A DNA stretch of 60,000 nucleotides from Lineus longissimus (taxonomy: Eukaryota > Nemertea > Pilidiophora > Heteronemertea > Lineidae), in NCBI RefSeq assembly GCF_910592395.1, contig NC_088318.1, positions 9,798,349 to 9,858,348 of the forward strand. The letters run 5' to 3'. Made by a program: the position numbers and the translations under genes. The notes under the pieces were generated by a model, which was given only the letters and a program-made list of their open reading frames with translations, was not told the origin of the DNA and did not search any database. This document shows, piece after piece, positions 40,288 to 53,673 of the stretch. The first letter of the stretch is position 1, and each line of letters opens with the position of its first letter.

Positions 40288-41231
40288 TCCAGGGACCATG
40301 TGCTCACCTCAGGTAATGTAATGCATGTCATTTGCAGTGCATATGGGGAGAACAGTTTCCGGCTAGTTTCACCAATTTTGATTCCATTGAACAATATTAT
40401 TTTTCTCGGCTCAATCGCACAAAAGAAAATTACCGGTACCATCTAAGTATAGCATTTTGACATCTGTTCAACACTTTAGGAGTAATAGGATTTATTTGGA
40501 TTTTCAAGATAGCGGCCATATTTGTTATGGGATTTGACTGAAAATTAGGGATATTAATACATACATAGCTACCGGTACATAATCACATGAAGTTTAATTG
40601 CAATCCGATCATTAGTTTCGGAGTAATAGGACTTTGTTTAATTTTCAGGATGGCGGCCTTGTGGCCCTAATGGTTGATGGATTAGACTGAAAATCAGGGA
40701 TGTTGTAGAGAGTACATAGATATACAATCACATGAAATTTGGTTGCAATCCGACTTTGTTTAATTTCCAAGATGGCTGCCTGGCGGCCATATTTGAATTC
40801 CGAGCTGGACAAATTTATGGGATAGAACAGAGGGTCCCTAGATACATGTCATCACAAGTTTAGAACCTTCCAACTCAAATAGAAACGAAACGTGCCACCT
40901 ATCGGCAATTTAGTGAACTTTGACCTCTGTGACCTTGAAACGTACGTCAAATCAAAAACTCGGGTGATATATCATTTAACCTTATTAGATACACCCGCCA
41001 TAAAAATTTCATCGCTCTACGTACAACCATTAGCTTCAAAAAGGAAAAAAACTAATTTCCAAGATGGCCGCCTGGAGGCCAGAAAGTAGGTCATATCGCG
41101 AAAAAAGAAAAATACGTCTGGGCATATTGCCCAAAGCTATCATCACACAAAGTCTCAGCCATCTAACTCTAATAGCCGTTACGAAACGTGCTCCGCTAAC
41201 CGACGATGACGGACGCCACGGTAAAGCTCCC
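40288..41231 (+). mobile_element. Complete hairpin-ended element, family B (944 bp)
   Basis: The 5' end is GGTCC-A-GGGACC then ATGTGCTCACCT. The 3' end is CCAAAGGTGAGCTAAAAA. Inside are family blocks (GGTCAAATC, CGTTACGAAACGTGC). 40300-40446 matches 43467-43625 closely. It is non-coding. A partial neighbour (40080-40285) carries another copy of the CTACTCTTCAAGGTCACAAAG block in front. Confidence 0.75.
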
Positions 41232-43462
41232 CAAAGGTGAGCTAAAAACACACAACAAAAGTTGGCTGTTAACATTAATTAGCTCCATTATCTGCTCCAT
41301 CTTACTGGCTCATAATATGTCAAAATTTGATCATCAACTCAAGCAATCAGAAAATCTTAAAAGATATTTATTACCTATTAGCCTACATCCCAAAAAACGT
41401 TTTTTATCACAGTCAGCAGAAGCAAAACTATTTACATAACTCAAATAAATCTGACAGAATTCTAATCTAACCTAAACAAAAGTAGAATGTTGATCTAACC
41501 TGTTTGATTTTAATCAAAGTATAGTAGGTCTACCATTAACATGATTGATGAAAATGTGTACATTTAACTGATCAGACAATCAACGGGAAACAGTTACACG
41601 AAATGAAGTCATATTATACACGTGTTCTTAATAGTTAACAAGCACACTATCAACAGTGGCTCATTGTACCACCTGTGTCGATTAAAACTTTGAACCATGC
41701 CAGCAAACTGGTGGAGATTTCGTCACAACGAATACAGGCAGTGATATTTCACCATATGGCATCGCTTGTTGGATGGACGAAGTGACAGCTTGTTGCCACA
41801 GTCAAGCTTCTTTGATACAGTCAACAAATTTTCTTGGTCCTAAGGGGGGGGTATGCTGTAAGGAAGTATTATTTCACCCATAGGGACAGCATCATTTGGT
41901 AAAGTCTTTGGAGCACTGACAGGGCTGTAGCTATGCTAGTGGAGGGAGAGGCAGGGGGCAAATGTCCTCCAGACCTCACAAAAAAAAAGGTTTTTTGGCT
42001 GTGATTTTGGCCGAAAAAATTCAAAAAGTGTCTTTTGCCCCACGACCAAAAAGCTAACCCCTGATTTTAAGAGGTTAGCAGTTTTGAAACAAAACGAAGC
42101 TGGTTGTTTAAGTACTTGCCTCATTTATTTTGGACCACAATGACAGAACTGTGATATTAATTCATAGTTGCAATGACCTGATGTCATCATCTTAATCACT
42201 TTGATCCAAATGCCCAATTTGGCTTGATGAAGACAAGGCTCAGGTTGTACCATGGACATGCACAAATGGGCTTTATTTGGGATTTGTCCATACAACCAGA
42301 TTTCCTCACCCTGAGTAACCATGTGAATGTATCAGCATAGCAAAAGCCATGTGTCTGATGTTGGAGCGATAACGACGAATAAATATACATACAGATAAGA
42401 TATAATTTGAATAACATTCCATGACCATGATATTGAAATTGCTCTGCCCCATCAGTTAGGAAGTACTTCTACATGTGTGCAGCTGGCATCACTAGACAGG
42501 CAAAAGCTTCTGTCATAGAATCTATAATGGCACATGGTTGAAACTATGATGATTATCGCTAACCACGTGTTACAGCAGATCTCCCATTATATTCTGTGAT
42601 GTGTTCCACCATATATTCTAGAAGGTCCATCAAAGAATCTATGCAGCAGACCCAAACAATCACCAATTCTATCATTGAGCAACTGTTTCGTCCAAATATT
42701 TTATATACTGATCTCCGGACACTCTCACTCAATTTCGATTCATGCACTTGGGGTAATGGGTATATTCAGTAGATGATTAAAATGCACATCACGAATACTC
42801 CTGAGAGCTTTGCTACGGCCTAACTCGAGAATGTATATTTTACCGTCAGCTATAATTTCCAGTAAGTGAGTAAGGCCTTCGATGTGACAACCAAAAAACG
42901 TTTTCCTTTGTGGAGGGAAGCAGTGCAAGGTAATCTTGCTCAAGACTCGGAGATTACAGTAGAGGTCAAAAGGGATGGTAATCTTCGTACCTTTCACAAA
43001 AACTTTGAAAGCTTTTCTGTTCTTGCCATATGTTTTTAGTCTGGCTCGGAGTCAACCACCAAGTTTCAGCGCCACGAAGATTTGGCTTGGGTGGCTATTA
43101 AATTTGACTTGGGTTCTCCGATGTCATGGAATCATCTCCTCGACACCCACAACTGTTTGTGATAGGTCGTATTCCCCACATCATTCTCCCATCACGTTCT
43201 TAAAATCATGTTTAAACCTTTGTTAACATCAAACACAGGTCAAGTGTGTATTTGATAGGAAAATAAGGAATGTGGCCAATATGGCCATTACCACAATTGA
43301 TGTCAATGTACACCAGATGTTTCAGTGTTAAAAATCAATAATATCTCCGCCAATCTGTGGACTAAAATGGACCGAAACTTCCAGAAGAGATGCGCAAATC
43401 TATGCAGAGAGAGGAGGGGGGGGGGGGGGGCCCACACAGACAAATGGCACACAACACTTTAT
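41232..43462. other. Intergenic DNA without recognised genes; G tract
   Basis: Short open frames are scattered on both strands, but none has domain character or splice context. A G-rich run lies near 43416-43430. Confidence 0.45.
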
Positions 43463-44433
43463 TAAGTTAATGTGCTCACCTCGGGTAATATAATGCATGT
43501 CATTTGCAGTGGATATGGGGAGAACAGTTTCTGCCTAGTTTTACCAGTTTTGATTCCACTAAATAATATTATTCTTCTCAGCTCAATCGCACAAAAGAAA
43601 ATTACCGGTACCATCTAAGTATAGCATTTTGGTTATAAAGTATATAGGTATATAGGTCAATATAGGTCAAACCAAAGTCAGTATGACATGTGATGTATCT
43701 TTGCTTGGAGTAAGTACCATAAGAAAATCATCAAAAACAAGTCACTAATAAACGAGATATTGCACTGTTTACCTATTTTTAGTTTTGGCCTCCTGGTGGC
43801 CAAGTTGAGTACCAGATCAGATCGAAATTCGGTGTCCGAGGTTACATGACGTAGGGAGTCATGTGTACCAAATTTCAAGTTCACAGCTTTAGCAGTTATA
43901 GCTACACTCAAACGACCAATTTACACCATTTGACTTCTGTGACCTTGAAAAGCAGGTCAAATCAAAAACTCATATGATATGTGATGTATCCTTGCTAAGA
44001 GAACCTACCAGAAGTTCACAGCTTTAGTAGTTATAGCTACACTCAAACGACCAATTTACACCATTTGACTTCTGTGACCTTGAAAGGCAGGTCAAATCAA
44101 AAACTCATATGATATGTGATGTATCCTTTTGCTAAGAGAACCTACCAGAAAATGTTATAAAAAACGAGTCACTCATAAGAGATATCACACTTTTTAGGTT
44201 TCCACTTCTGGCCCCCTGGTGGCCAAGTCCAGAATCGGATCACACCGAAATTCAGTGTCAGAGGTCACCTGATCTGGGGGTCCTGTTTACAAAGTTTCAA
44301 GTTCATAGCTCTAGTGGTTAAGAAATGTGCGACTGTTTTTGAATCAGGATACAGACAACGACAGATGACGACAACAGCGATGACGAACGACGATGGACAC
44401 TGCGATATTGTATAGACTCTACTACGGTGAGTC
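43463..44433 (+). mobile_element. Family B element with internal 131-bp tandem duplication
   Basis: TGTGCTCACCTCGGGTAAT begins the element; the 5' hairpin stem is not recognisable. CTACGGTGAGTCAAAAA ends it. 43882-44012 is repeated almost unchanged at 44013-44146 (TTCACAGCTTTAG, CTACACTCAAACGACC, GATATGTGATGTATCC). Confidence 0.75.
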
Positions 44434-46040
44434 AAAAAGGTGATTTTTAAAATAATGCCGACTTTTAATCAAATTAGCTTTTTTGCTATTTTCTTTTGTG
44501 CTTTAGGATGGATAGGGGTTCGTTCTATTGGAAAATGCATTTATTTCCTAATAGAAAGACAATAGGTGTCATTGCAAACAGTCAAAGAAGTTTACAATGG
44601 AGATTCAGTGAGGCGCATATTACTGGGCCCTGGCAATTCATCACTGCCATTTTGCAGTGAAAGGGTCAATAGTATTGCAGTCATGCACGCATGAACATGT
44701 TTAACTGCGTAGTTTCTAGTCAGTAAGTGGACCGGTACACAAGGGAATAAAATAGCCTGCGCAATAAATCGGCCACAAATCATTCTGTATTTATCATTTT
44801 ATGATCGATTTGAAAATTGTTTGTCGTTGACAGGCATAAAACTAAAATTTGTCAGAAACCCGTTCCACGAGAAGTTGATCCTGCTTCAATGAAGATCACT
44901 CCCACTCGGCTCAGGAATGCAACTGAATAGCAGTTGAGACAGCCATTAACATTGCCAGCAACTCAAATCTTGACCTGTAGTATATTGCCCCTCCCCCCAC
45001 CAACCATCCCTGAACTCATTTCAAGCATTCACTGTTTTAAATGTCCTTCCTTTATTATAACCACATCTGGCAAAGATCACAACTGATGTGAACTCTTATG
45101 AATGATTGACATACAAACTGGAGCACAGAGATCCCACTTTTCAGCAGGAAATCAAACTAAATGGATTTCTTTTGAGAAACACATACATGTTTATGCGGTC
45201 ACATAAATTGTGTCATAATTTCAGAGAATTAGTGACCCTGTTTACTGTTCTGTCAACCGTGACCCAGGTGCTAATCAAAAATGTAGGCCTTATCACTCAC
45301 TTTGTTGGAAAGATTTTCGGTAGGTATGGCACTAACCTCATACATACGATAGACAACATAATGGGTGCAAAATGTATGACCCAAAAAGCCAATGGCTTCT
45401 CTTTGACATGTTTGACGCTGGCTGTCTCTATTGCTCTTAGGAGGTCAGACCATTCAACCTGTGAACAGTGCAGGGGATGACTTGCGAAAATCACAGAACA
45501 ACTTTAGTCTCAATCAAAATCTGAATTCAAGCAGTCTTGCTCATTTGAGATCAGTCTGCCAAGTGTTTCTTCAAGTCCTACAAAAAATTCAACAAAAGCT
45601 CATCATTAGTTGAACGGGAGAAGAACAAGTTGCGTGAAATTTCAGCACAGAATTAATGCGAAATTCCAAAGCATCACCACAGGCATGACAGGGGGATACC
45701 CAACCGCTACCATACTATTCCTACATAACTCACTTTATACATTAGCAGTGAAGATTACCAATGACATTGGACAAGACTAACATTTAACCTGAATACCCTA
45801 AAATTACATGATCACCAACCAATGCCAAGCCAAGACAATCACATATCTTTTGTTTCGCACTTTGCTAAAACCTATAGGGTCAAAGCGCAAAGAACTACAA
45901 TTTACCCCATGAACTTTTGAAGCAGGCACAGATTACAAAAATAAATAACACTTATCTCTATTTAACTTCAAGATGACCGCAGTGACAATCTTTTGGTCAC
46001 ACAGCTGTTCAATGTCCAGTTATTGTTCATTAATTAACTA
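44434..46040. other. Intergenic DNA without recognised features
   Basis: Open frames such as 45106-45480 (plus) lack recognisable domains and are not called as genes. Confidence 0.4.
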
Positions 46041-46503
46041 CCGTATTTTCCGGCGTATCACCCGCGGCTTTTTGCCCTCAAACAGGCCCAAAAAGTGGGG
46101 GTGCGGGTAATACAAAGGTGCGGGTCTTGCGTGGATTCTGAGAGGGATAAGCCCCAACCCCAAAGAAAAAAAAGGGGACCAAACTGGTTACTTGATAAGG
46201 ATTTATGTCCATCGTTTTCGCATTGTTTTCAACCAATATTTCCGCCATGATCGCATAGTTTGTGATGTCTCCGCTAGGGAAAATAGTTACGGCCATGCTG
46301 GAATTGATCCACTTTGGTTAACAATTAAAAAAAACATGGCGGTTCTAGGATGTCAACATCAATGAATGGCTTACTATTTTTGGAGAATGCGGGTCTTGGA
46401 GCAGTGCGGGTCATAATCAGGTGCGGGTCTTGCGTGGCTTTAGGTAATGGTCAAAGGGGGTGCGGGTCATAGGGCAGTGCGGGGGATAATCCGGAAAATA
46501 CGG
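46041..46503. mobile_element. TA-flanked MITE (463 bp)
   Basis: CCGTATTTTCCGG and CCGGAAAATACGG are perfect 13-bp inverted ends flanked by TA on each side (46039-46040, 46504-46505), as in Tc1/mariner-type insertions. Inside, GTGCGGGTCTTGCGTGG and GTGCGGGT(A/C)AT motifs repeat several times. It is non-coding. Confidence 0.8.
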
Positions 46504-47219
46504 TATATAAAACCTCATTCATTATTTTACATTCATTCATTTACATAAGATTCTTGATTTATTAGTAGAACTCATTGGCAATAGTCTTTGCTTTCAATAT
46601 TTATGACGCCTGTGCATGTAAACATAGATCATAATCTGTCAGTATTATACTATTACCTTACAGTATGTGAAAATTAACTTGAAGCCAGAGACAAGGTCTC
46701 TTCACCTGGGAGGAAGAGTTTATGATTTTATTATCAACATTACCTCTTTCTAGAACCAAGAAGCTCTTAGGCCAAATAGCTGTTCAAAAGATAAAGTTTA
46801 TTCTTAACTTTTAGGGGTGGGGAAGGGGGTAAATCCCAAGAGGTATTTATGTGTCTGGATTCAAGATAATTCTGATGAACACCCTAATACCCTGAACATG
46901 AGAATGTCTTTCATAAAATCCACCAAAAATCCCTGAGTGTTTCAAATCTTGCAATCCTTTGTTAAAAAAACCATCATCAGCAAATGTAATGCCATGATCC
47001 AATCGAAGATGCATTGAAAGTAGTCTTGGCTCCCAGTAGTCAACTAACTATACCTCAAAAACAAAACTTTCTGATCAAAAAAATCATGAAGCCCCCTTTA
47101 AGTAGTATTTTGTCTTTCTCCTCCTTTCCCAAGTTATGCCTTCTTTCGTCCTCTTATGACAAAAATAACTATGTTCAGAAGTGAAGAGGTTATTTACAAG
47201 AAAGAAGTGACAGGGAATA
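46504..47219. other. Intergenic DNA without recognised features
   Basis: No gene or bounded repeat seen. Confidence 0.4.
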
Positions 47220-47223
47220 TTAA

Positions 47224-47714
47224 CTCTTTTACTGCCAATGACGTTTTAAAACGTTATTGAAAATAGGTCGCTAAATTGCCAATAACGTTTCAAAACGTTT
47301 TATCTCAGTGTTTCCATCTACCCATCAAAAGTAAACCAAACTATTGATTCTACGTTGATTTAAACCTCCCGCCATGTCTTCGGAATTGTTCTCGGAAGCA
47401 TTCGGCTCAATCTCGTCCCCAGGAAGTGGGTATTTTGAGTCAGGTGAATTGGTGAAGTTAGACCAATTTGCGTGATCAGCCCGATTCTGATGGTGATAAT
47501 GACCGGTCAGTTGGGGGTAATGATATAAGTAGTAGTGACAATGACTCAGATGATGGTTGGCAGGGGGCGAAGTCTGCTGCAGGTGGGAATCAAGCTGCAA
47601 GTGGCCGAGGGCGCCAAAGAGGGCCCTCAGCTACTGCTACAAAAAAGTGGTAAAAATGGCAAAAATGCAGACAAGAGGGGGGAATAACTTTAAAATAGGG
47701 CTAGCAGTAAAGAG
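47224..47714. mobile_element. Internally deleted piggyBac-type element (491 bp)
   Basis: TTAA flanks both ends (47220-47223, 47715-47718). The ends CTCTTTTACTGC and GCAGTAAAGAG are inverted with one extra T. The plus strand from about 47376 keeps an acidic Ser/Asp-rich coding remnant followed by a Gly/Arg/Gln patch (ASGRGRQRG). This is the same composition as the N-terminus of the intact transposase at 4770, though broken by frame changes. The catalytic core is deleted. Confidence 0.75.
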
Positions 47715-49025
47715 TTAACATACAATATTATATGTACTACATGTATTTCGGGTAAAAAGTAATATAAACACCTCAACACAAGTAAGTCCCCCTCTAAACA
47801 ATTGATTTAAATTTCTTAAGTATCCGCGACAAAGCGCTGAAAATTGCAGGACATCATGAAACTATCATTAGGCACAATGAGTAAAAAGGTCAGAGGCATA
47901 CCTATTGATATGCATGAATGATCTTCAATTGAATGAAATAATTGCCATTTCAAACATAACAACAATCGTTGCATGTTTCAGTGAGTATTAAAACCACAAC
48001 TGATTGCATGGCCCACACTGCCAGTCAATTTCAGCCTTGGTGGATCTGTTCTGTTATTTTTGAGACGGCATGTTTTTCATTCAAATCATTCATGCGTAAC
48101 AATAGGTAGACCCTTGTCCTTTTCACCCAATATGCCTAATGTTGGTATGATGATGTCCTCCCATTTTCATTGCATTGTCTTAGATACTTTAGAAATTATG
48201 ACCAATTTTTAAAGGAGGGACTTACTTTTGTCAAGGTGTTTAGATGGTCACAATAATGGTACTGGTCTACTAAATTTTAAATCGCAGAACACCTTACAGA
48301 CATGTCAGAATGACAAATCAAACATACTCATCTTGTGCACTGACACATTCCAAAAGCAATATTTAACAGTACTAACCCCAAAATAGTGCATCCTGTAGCT
48401 CATTTCTGCTTGATTGCAGTATCCCTGACAAATTCAAAAGAAATGGTCATCAATGCCAAAAGGCTCTTTGGCTAATCCTAACCAAAACCCCTCGTATCAG
48501 GGAGTCTGCAGTCAGGGCCCCCTTTGATGAGTGCCTGTGTACTGCCAGTGTCTACACAGGTAGACCCTGCTTTAGAAAGATGTCCTACGTCAACATATCT
48601 TATAGAAAATAAATTCCACATCATGATCTCGGACTTGATACAGTCATAATACCATACTGACATCTCCCCTGACTTGATAAGGTCATGATACAACCATACT
48701 GACATCTCTCCTCACTTGATAAGGTCCTGAAACCACCATACAAATGTAATGACATCTCCCATGCCTTGCAACCATACTGACAGTAATAGTCAATTTTACG
48801 AGTGTTCAGCACTGCATGAAAAAGCCTATAAAATAACTGGGGAAATTTGCCGGTGTGTTTGCTCAAATCCCTCGTCCTTGGTCTCCTGTTATCGAATTTT
48901 GGCGAAGTATTTTTAGATACTTCAAAGTTTCTCATTTAAGTTAATTTTGTTACCTGTTGCATTATTCGGTGACTCACGAAAAGTATTACTGCCATTTTCG
49001 ATGTCCGTCCCTCAGTGCTCGACTT
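47715..49025. other. Intergenic DNA downstream of OSGIN; short tandem repeat
   Basis: 48630-48780 holds three to four degenerate copies of ACTTGATAAGGTCATGATAC and CATACTGACATCTCC, period about 45 bp. No other feature is seen. The OSGIN polyadenylation site should lie in the upper part of this stretch. Confidence 0.5.
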
Positions 49026-50067
49026 TCACATATTTTCCTTCCCAGCAGAACCTGATGATGTTTCCTCTGGACATGAGAATTTCTTATGCAGGTGGCTTGC
49101 AACCCCCAAACTACCGCCCTGAATAAAACGTACAAAGTTATCACTGATCAAAGGACCAATCGCAAACAAACCAGGCTCTTTATTGCTCTCATAAGTAATC
49201 AGATCAATATCAACCGGATTATTTTTGCAGTCGATTTGTTCGTCTTCAATGACTCCAAGATGTTTTCCGTCATTTCGTAAAAATGACAGATCGGGTTTTG
49301 ATCCAATGTTGACTAGGACAAGAGATGATTGGACAAGCCTCTCGGACTGGTTGTTGTTGTCGTGAATGATAACTTGCCCACTAGGCATACATTCCTTGAT
49401 TGAATGAGCTTCGTACGGTGTATACAAGTCAGATGAATGTTCACGCTTCATCATACTATGAATCATATGGTACTCCGGGTACATTGCTTTCGGTAGTTTG
49501 TTAAAGATCAGCATCGGATCTCGAGCCAAGCGTCGGAATACATGGACGACTGGGAGATTGAAATCCTCCGCATATAAAATAGCATCTGCTGCGCTCAACC
49601 CTGCACCGACCACAACAACAGGATCAGAATCAGGCGACACTAAACCATCTCGAATCGCACCTTCGAGATCTTGAACAGAATGAATCACATGTGGGAGATT
49701 TTCTCCAGGAATTCCTAACTTGTTCGGCTGGTCATAAGAACCAGTTGCTAAGATAACATTCGGTGTACGGAAACAAAATTCCTCCACTAAAACTTCCTCC
49801 TCCAGTATTTCATTAAAGATATGTTTTTTTCCACAAACTTCCCAGATCATCGGAGTATTTTTTGTGTCTCCTGTACCGATGACTATCTCACCACTTTCAT
49901 CATCAACAATTTGTGTGTTTATATCTAAAACTTTTTGAACAGTGGTGACGGTGTGCCTATCCAAAAAGTTTTTCTCCAGGCCCTTTTCCTTTACATAGTC
50001 GTGATAATATTGTCCAACTTCAGCCAGGCTTGCACGGTCACTTCTCATACCAGTAAATCCTTTATGA
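49026..50067 (-). CDS. OSGIN: OSGIN homologue, terminal coding exon
   Basis: The 1,042-nt exon follows acceptor TTTTTCAG and ends with TGA at 49028-49026. It holds most of the flavin-monooxygenase-like region: an ATG-type motif (VILATGSYDQP), a second Rossmann fold with VVVVGAGLSAADAILYAEDF (NAD(P)-binding GxGxSA), an arginine pair (VFRRLARDP), and a C-terminal LFAIGPL...FIQGGSLG segment that closes the FAD fold. The overall match is to oxidative stress-induced growth inhibitor 1/2 of animals. The vertebrate proteins are flavin monooxygenase-like and linked to growth arrest and apoptosis after oxidative stress. Four exons in view give about 486 codons. Vertebrate proteins are slightly longer, so a short 5' exon is missing from view. 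Paralogue 1 or 2 is not decided. Confidence 0.92.
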
Positions 50068-50087
50068 CTGAAAAAGTCAAATCAAAA

Positions 50088-50500
50088 TGATTTACAATGG
50101 GCCAACAAAGTAACCATATTCAACATCCTCAAAAACATCTGGAAATCAAGAAAGATTGCCGGCAAGACAAAGTTGAGGATTTTCAAATTGAATGTGGAAT
50201 CCATGATGCTGTATGGCTCATCAGAGACATGGCAAACAACTAAAACGGCAATGAAGAAACTCCAAGTCTTCATCAACAGCTCCCTGTGTAGGATCTTCCA
50301 CCTCAAATGGACAGACTGGGTAACAAACAAGGAAAAGGGCAAGGAAAAGGGCAAACGAGGACCGAGTTGAGATCATGATACTCTGTCAACACTTGAGCTG
50401 GATCGAGCATGCACTGACGAAACCACCGTCCTTCATCACACGGGTCAAGCTCTGACAGTCTGGAACCCACGGGAAAGTGAATGAAACGGCCAAGGGCCAT
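50088..50500 (+). pseudogene. LINE reverse-transcriptase C-terminal remnant
   Basis: In the plus strand KTKLRIFKLNVESMMLYGSS, then ETWQTTKTAMKKLQVFIN and LCRIFHLKWTDWVTNKE, gives the thumb/C-terminal region of a LINE-type polymerase (RTE/jockey-like). Stops and frame changes follow from about 50368. A later GTHGK/ALTKPPSFITR segment is shifted in frame. It lies in the OSGIN intron opposite to the gene. Confidence 0.75.
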
Positions 50501-50630
50501 TGTGCTCACCCTATAGGTATTTGGTGGTTAAGAATTCATCCTGGTTAAGGAACATGCTACATGCATAGTATTTAGGTCAAACCAAAGTCGGTATGACATG
50601 TGATGTATCCTTGCTTGGAGTAAGACAGGG
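50494..50630 (+). mobile_element. 5' fragment of a family B hairpin-ended element
   Basis: GGCC-AA-GGGCC then ATTGTGCTCACC begins it. The next 110 bp match 17199-17330. It breaks off at about 50625. Confidence 0.65.
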
Positions 50631-50804
50631 ACAGAAGACGATGGGAGAAAGTTGTTGAAGGGCTTAAGTAAGGTTGGCCCATGTTTAGTTCCTTTCTTAC
50701 TTACTGCAACAAATGATAATACGATTATAAATAATAATCCTAACATCCTTCAACTGAAAACTTAAACACACTGCATTAAAAGAAACAAATGATTGAAGAC
50801 ATAC

Positions 50805-50896
50805 CTCCTATATTTCATTGACCATTCTCGGAATGACATGTTGGGCAGCTCCATCCAGTTGCCAAGGCTCAAAGTGTTCATTGAGCCATCCATACT
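50805..50896 (-). CDS. OSGIN: OSGIN internal coding exon
   Basis: This 92-nt exon lies between acceptor AATCTTCAG and donor GTATGT. Entry is in phase 0 and exit in phase 2, fitting its neighbours. It encodes SMNTLSLGNWMELPNMSFRE, the most conserved block of the OSGIN family (Leu-Ser-x-Gly-x-Trp-Met-Glu-Leu-Pro), which lines the flavin/substrate region in the predicted fold. Confidence 0.93.
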
Positions 50897-52474
50897 CTGA
50901 AGATTTGAAATAAAGACAATAAAAAAAAAAATCAATACAACAACAGTGCGACCTGCTGAGTGCAACACTTCTATTCACAACAAACAACTCTAGCTCCAAG
51001 ACAGTGAACAGAAAGTTGATATTTCGACTCTTCTCTCTTTTCAATTCTGTCAATCCGTTCACATCAAGGACAGAAACCACCCTGTATGATCAATATCATA
51101 GCACACGTAAGATTAAAGATATCATTATCATTCATAGTTGCCAACAATATCAGACAGTAAAAATGGCGGATAATCGGCCAAAATCACTGTCCCCGACACA
51201 AACATTTGAAGATATTAAGAAAGGAGATGGGTTGATGCACAATTTTCACTTCTTGCACTTGTTCCAGGCATATGACAAATTTTTTATGGGTTTGGGTAGA
51301 TAAGAAACAAATGAAACGATCTTAAAAGTTATCAGACGTTTCGTGTTGATGGCACTTTTTCAATAAATGATTACAAAAAAGGGTCTGGCTGATTATATAC
51401 TCCATGAACACATATTGGAGTTTTATGCTACGTCATAACAGAAGCCATACGTGACCTGACAATGTGTTTTGGTTTGTTATATTTTTCTGTGATTCTATTG
51501 GTCGAGGTCCGTAGGGCATGGCTTGTCCATGATAAGTAGTGCCTGTATTTGGCCGATACATGGCTCAGGTTATACATTCCAGGAAGCAAAATGGCGGTTC
51601 AAGTGAATGAAGCGGCGAGTTACCAACGAATAATTTTAAGGATAACACAGAACAAGGATTGAAAGTAACTCCATGCCACTAGAAGAGGTAGGTAACAAAG
51701 TCTAGCATCTGATGAGTGTTCATTCAATAACTGATACCAACATTTTTATGGATTATCTGTGTCAAATTGCCTGTCAAAATAGAGTGGCAAGCAAATATTT
51801 CTGCATGTTAACCCTTTGGACGCCATGGGCCACGAGCGTGGCTTTACAGTAGAGCGCGATGGACCACGATAATGGCCCGATTCAAACGCCCGGCGAAAAG
51901 ATCATCAGACACACAGGGTTCCCCTTCTGACATCGCTGGTGATTGTAATGACAGCCTCCATGTTCAGCCAAGTTGCAATACACTGTTTTTTGCCAAATTT
52001 TGTGAAATACAGTACAACCTCTCTATTGCGAACACCCATGGGACTGGGCATTGGTGTCCGTAATGTAAAGGTGTCCTTAATAGAGAAGTTATGCCATTAT
52101 TGTCCAAAAAGGATATTCATGTGTATGAACACGGGGATTGTGAAGCCTACATATTACATATTCCATTTAGTTGTAAATATCAACTAATTCAAATAATTTG
52201 ATGCCATTTATATGCGAACTTGAAATTACATTATTGGCATTTCTAGTGGAGGTAATATTAATTTGCCGACATTGATATATGCAGGTTGTGTTCACACGCT
52301 TCATACTACATACACAGTGTACATCCTTATAGTTGCATTGAAGCATTTGATTGAGCTACCACACATCAAGCTTTTTTCTTTGTAATTAGAGCACAAGGGG
52401 ACAAACAACTCAATGGACTGCAATTTATGTTACAATATACAGTAGCTTGGGAATGTGATGCACAGCAAAGATAA
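50897..52474. other. OSGIN intron without recognised features, apart from a TTAA-type end
   Basis: At 51809 TTAACCCTTTGGACGCC resembles the 5' ends of the TTAA elements in this window. A short frame from 51871 (ATGGCCCGATTC) could be a transposase N-terminus, but no matching right end was found. Confidence 0.35.
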
Positions 52475-53194
52475 TTACTCAACACATAGTGTAAGGCTCG
52501 AAATAACATTTTGCACCACGGTTGGATTAGTTGGATCAAAGATAATGTAGAGACCACTGTCATCAGCAAACAGTATATATGGCAGGAGGAATGATAGGAT
52601 AATGTCGCCAAGAGGACTGTTGTATGCAGTGAACAAGAGAGGGCCCAAGAACCCTGTGGAACTCCAAAAGGGAACCTTATCTGATACAGCGTCTTTCACC
52701 GTCACCTCTTGTGACCTCCCTGTGAGATAAGATTTGAACCACTGCAATGCTGATCCGGTAACCCCGAATCTATTCTCTAGACGTTTGAGGAGAATTGGGT
52801 GGTCCAGTGTGTCAAAAGCAGCAGACAGATCCAGTGCCACAAACAGAACAGCTTTGTTAGAATCCATGGCATGGACAATATCGTTGTGAACTTTAAGCAA
52901 GGCAGTTTCTGTGCTGTGCTTAGCTCGATATGCTGACTGCATTGGATCAAACAACCTGTTTGTGTCAAAGTGATCTGACAGCCTCTTTGACACAACCTTC
53001 TCAACAACTTTTGACATGAAAGGAAGGTTTGATACTGGACGGTAATTTGACGATACCTCAGGGTCTAGAGAGGGTTTCTTCAGAAGTGGGCGCACACGAA
53101 CCTTTTTGTAACATTCTGGGAAAGTCCCACTTGACATTGATTCATTGACTACAAGTGTTAAAATCGGAAGAATGTCCCCAAGGGTCTTTGTGAT
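52475..53194 (-). pseudogene. Non-LTR retrotransposon reverse transcriptase fragment
   Basis: About 240 codons of a LINE (jockey/CR1-like) polymerase are present. They show the SNYRPVSNLPFMSKVVEKVV block, VALDLSAAFDTLDHPILLKR (palm, first catalytic Asp in LDLSAAFD), a degraded QGS/GP region (STGFLGPLLF), and the active-site box FADD. It is truncated at both ends. It lies in an OSGIN intron in the same orientation as the gene. Confidence 0.88.
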
Positions 53195-53481
53195 TTAAGA
53201 TTTGACGCTCTTTAGATGTGCCATTTTGAGAGTATTGATGATGGTGTTTATTTGCTTTTAACATGTTCTACAATGTTCCACAGTGTTCTACATGTACTCA
53301 GCTTTCAGAAATACATGTACAGTTTTGCATCTTATTGTTCCAAATAACAGGTGAATCATTAATTCGATTACATTTTAAGTACACTTCCTTAAAACACTAC
53401 TAATTTTTATGCAACGCTCAAAGAGTTAACATGCCAAGAGCAACAAAAGAATGATATCCAGGGAAACTCCCTGCTTCTCAC

Positions 53482-53673
53482 CTGCCAGACTCCTCCAGGT
53501 CTCCCCTTCCCAAGGACAACATGGTTACAGATTTCCTTTTCGTGTTTCCTCCAATTTAGAGTGGACGGCACTTCACTTCCCAGGTCAGCATTTGGTTTGG
53601 TCAGGATATCGAAGAGGAGCGCCACTGGATTGTTTGATCTGCCTTCAAGACCTTCACTGAGATATTCGAGGTC
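53482..53673 (-). CDS. OSGIN: OSGIN internal coding exon
   Basis: This 192-nt exon, exactly 64 codons in phase 0, lies between acceptor CATTCCAG and donor GTGAGA. It encodes DLEYLSEGLEGRSNNPVALL and, later, HVVLGKGRPGGVW. The second is a glycine-rich block conserved in OSGIN proteins after the nucleotide-binding N-terminus. Confidence 0.93.

Noticed and set aside
47325-47653. A host gene encoding an acidic Ser/Asp-rich protein
   Set aside because: The frame lies between TTAA-flanked inverted ends and is broken; it is a transposase remnant.
51809-52063. A fifth piggyBac-type element starting at 51809
   Set aside because: Only a TTAACCCTTTGGACGCC-like left end and a short open frame are visible; no right end or core found.
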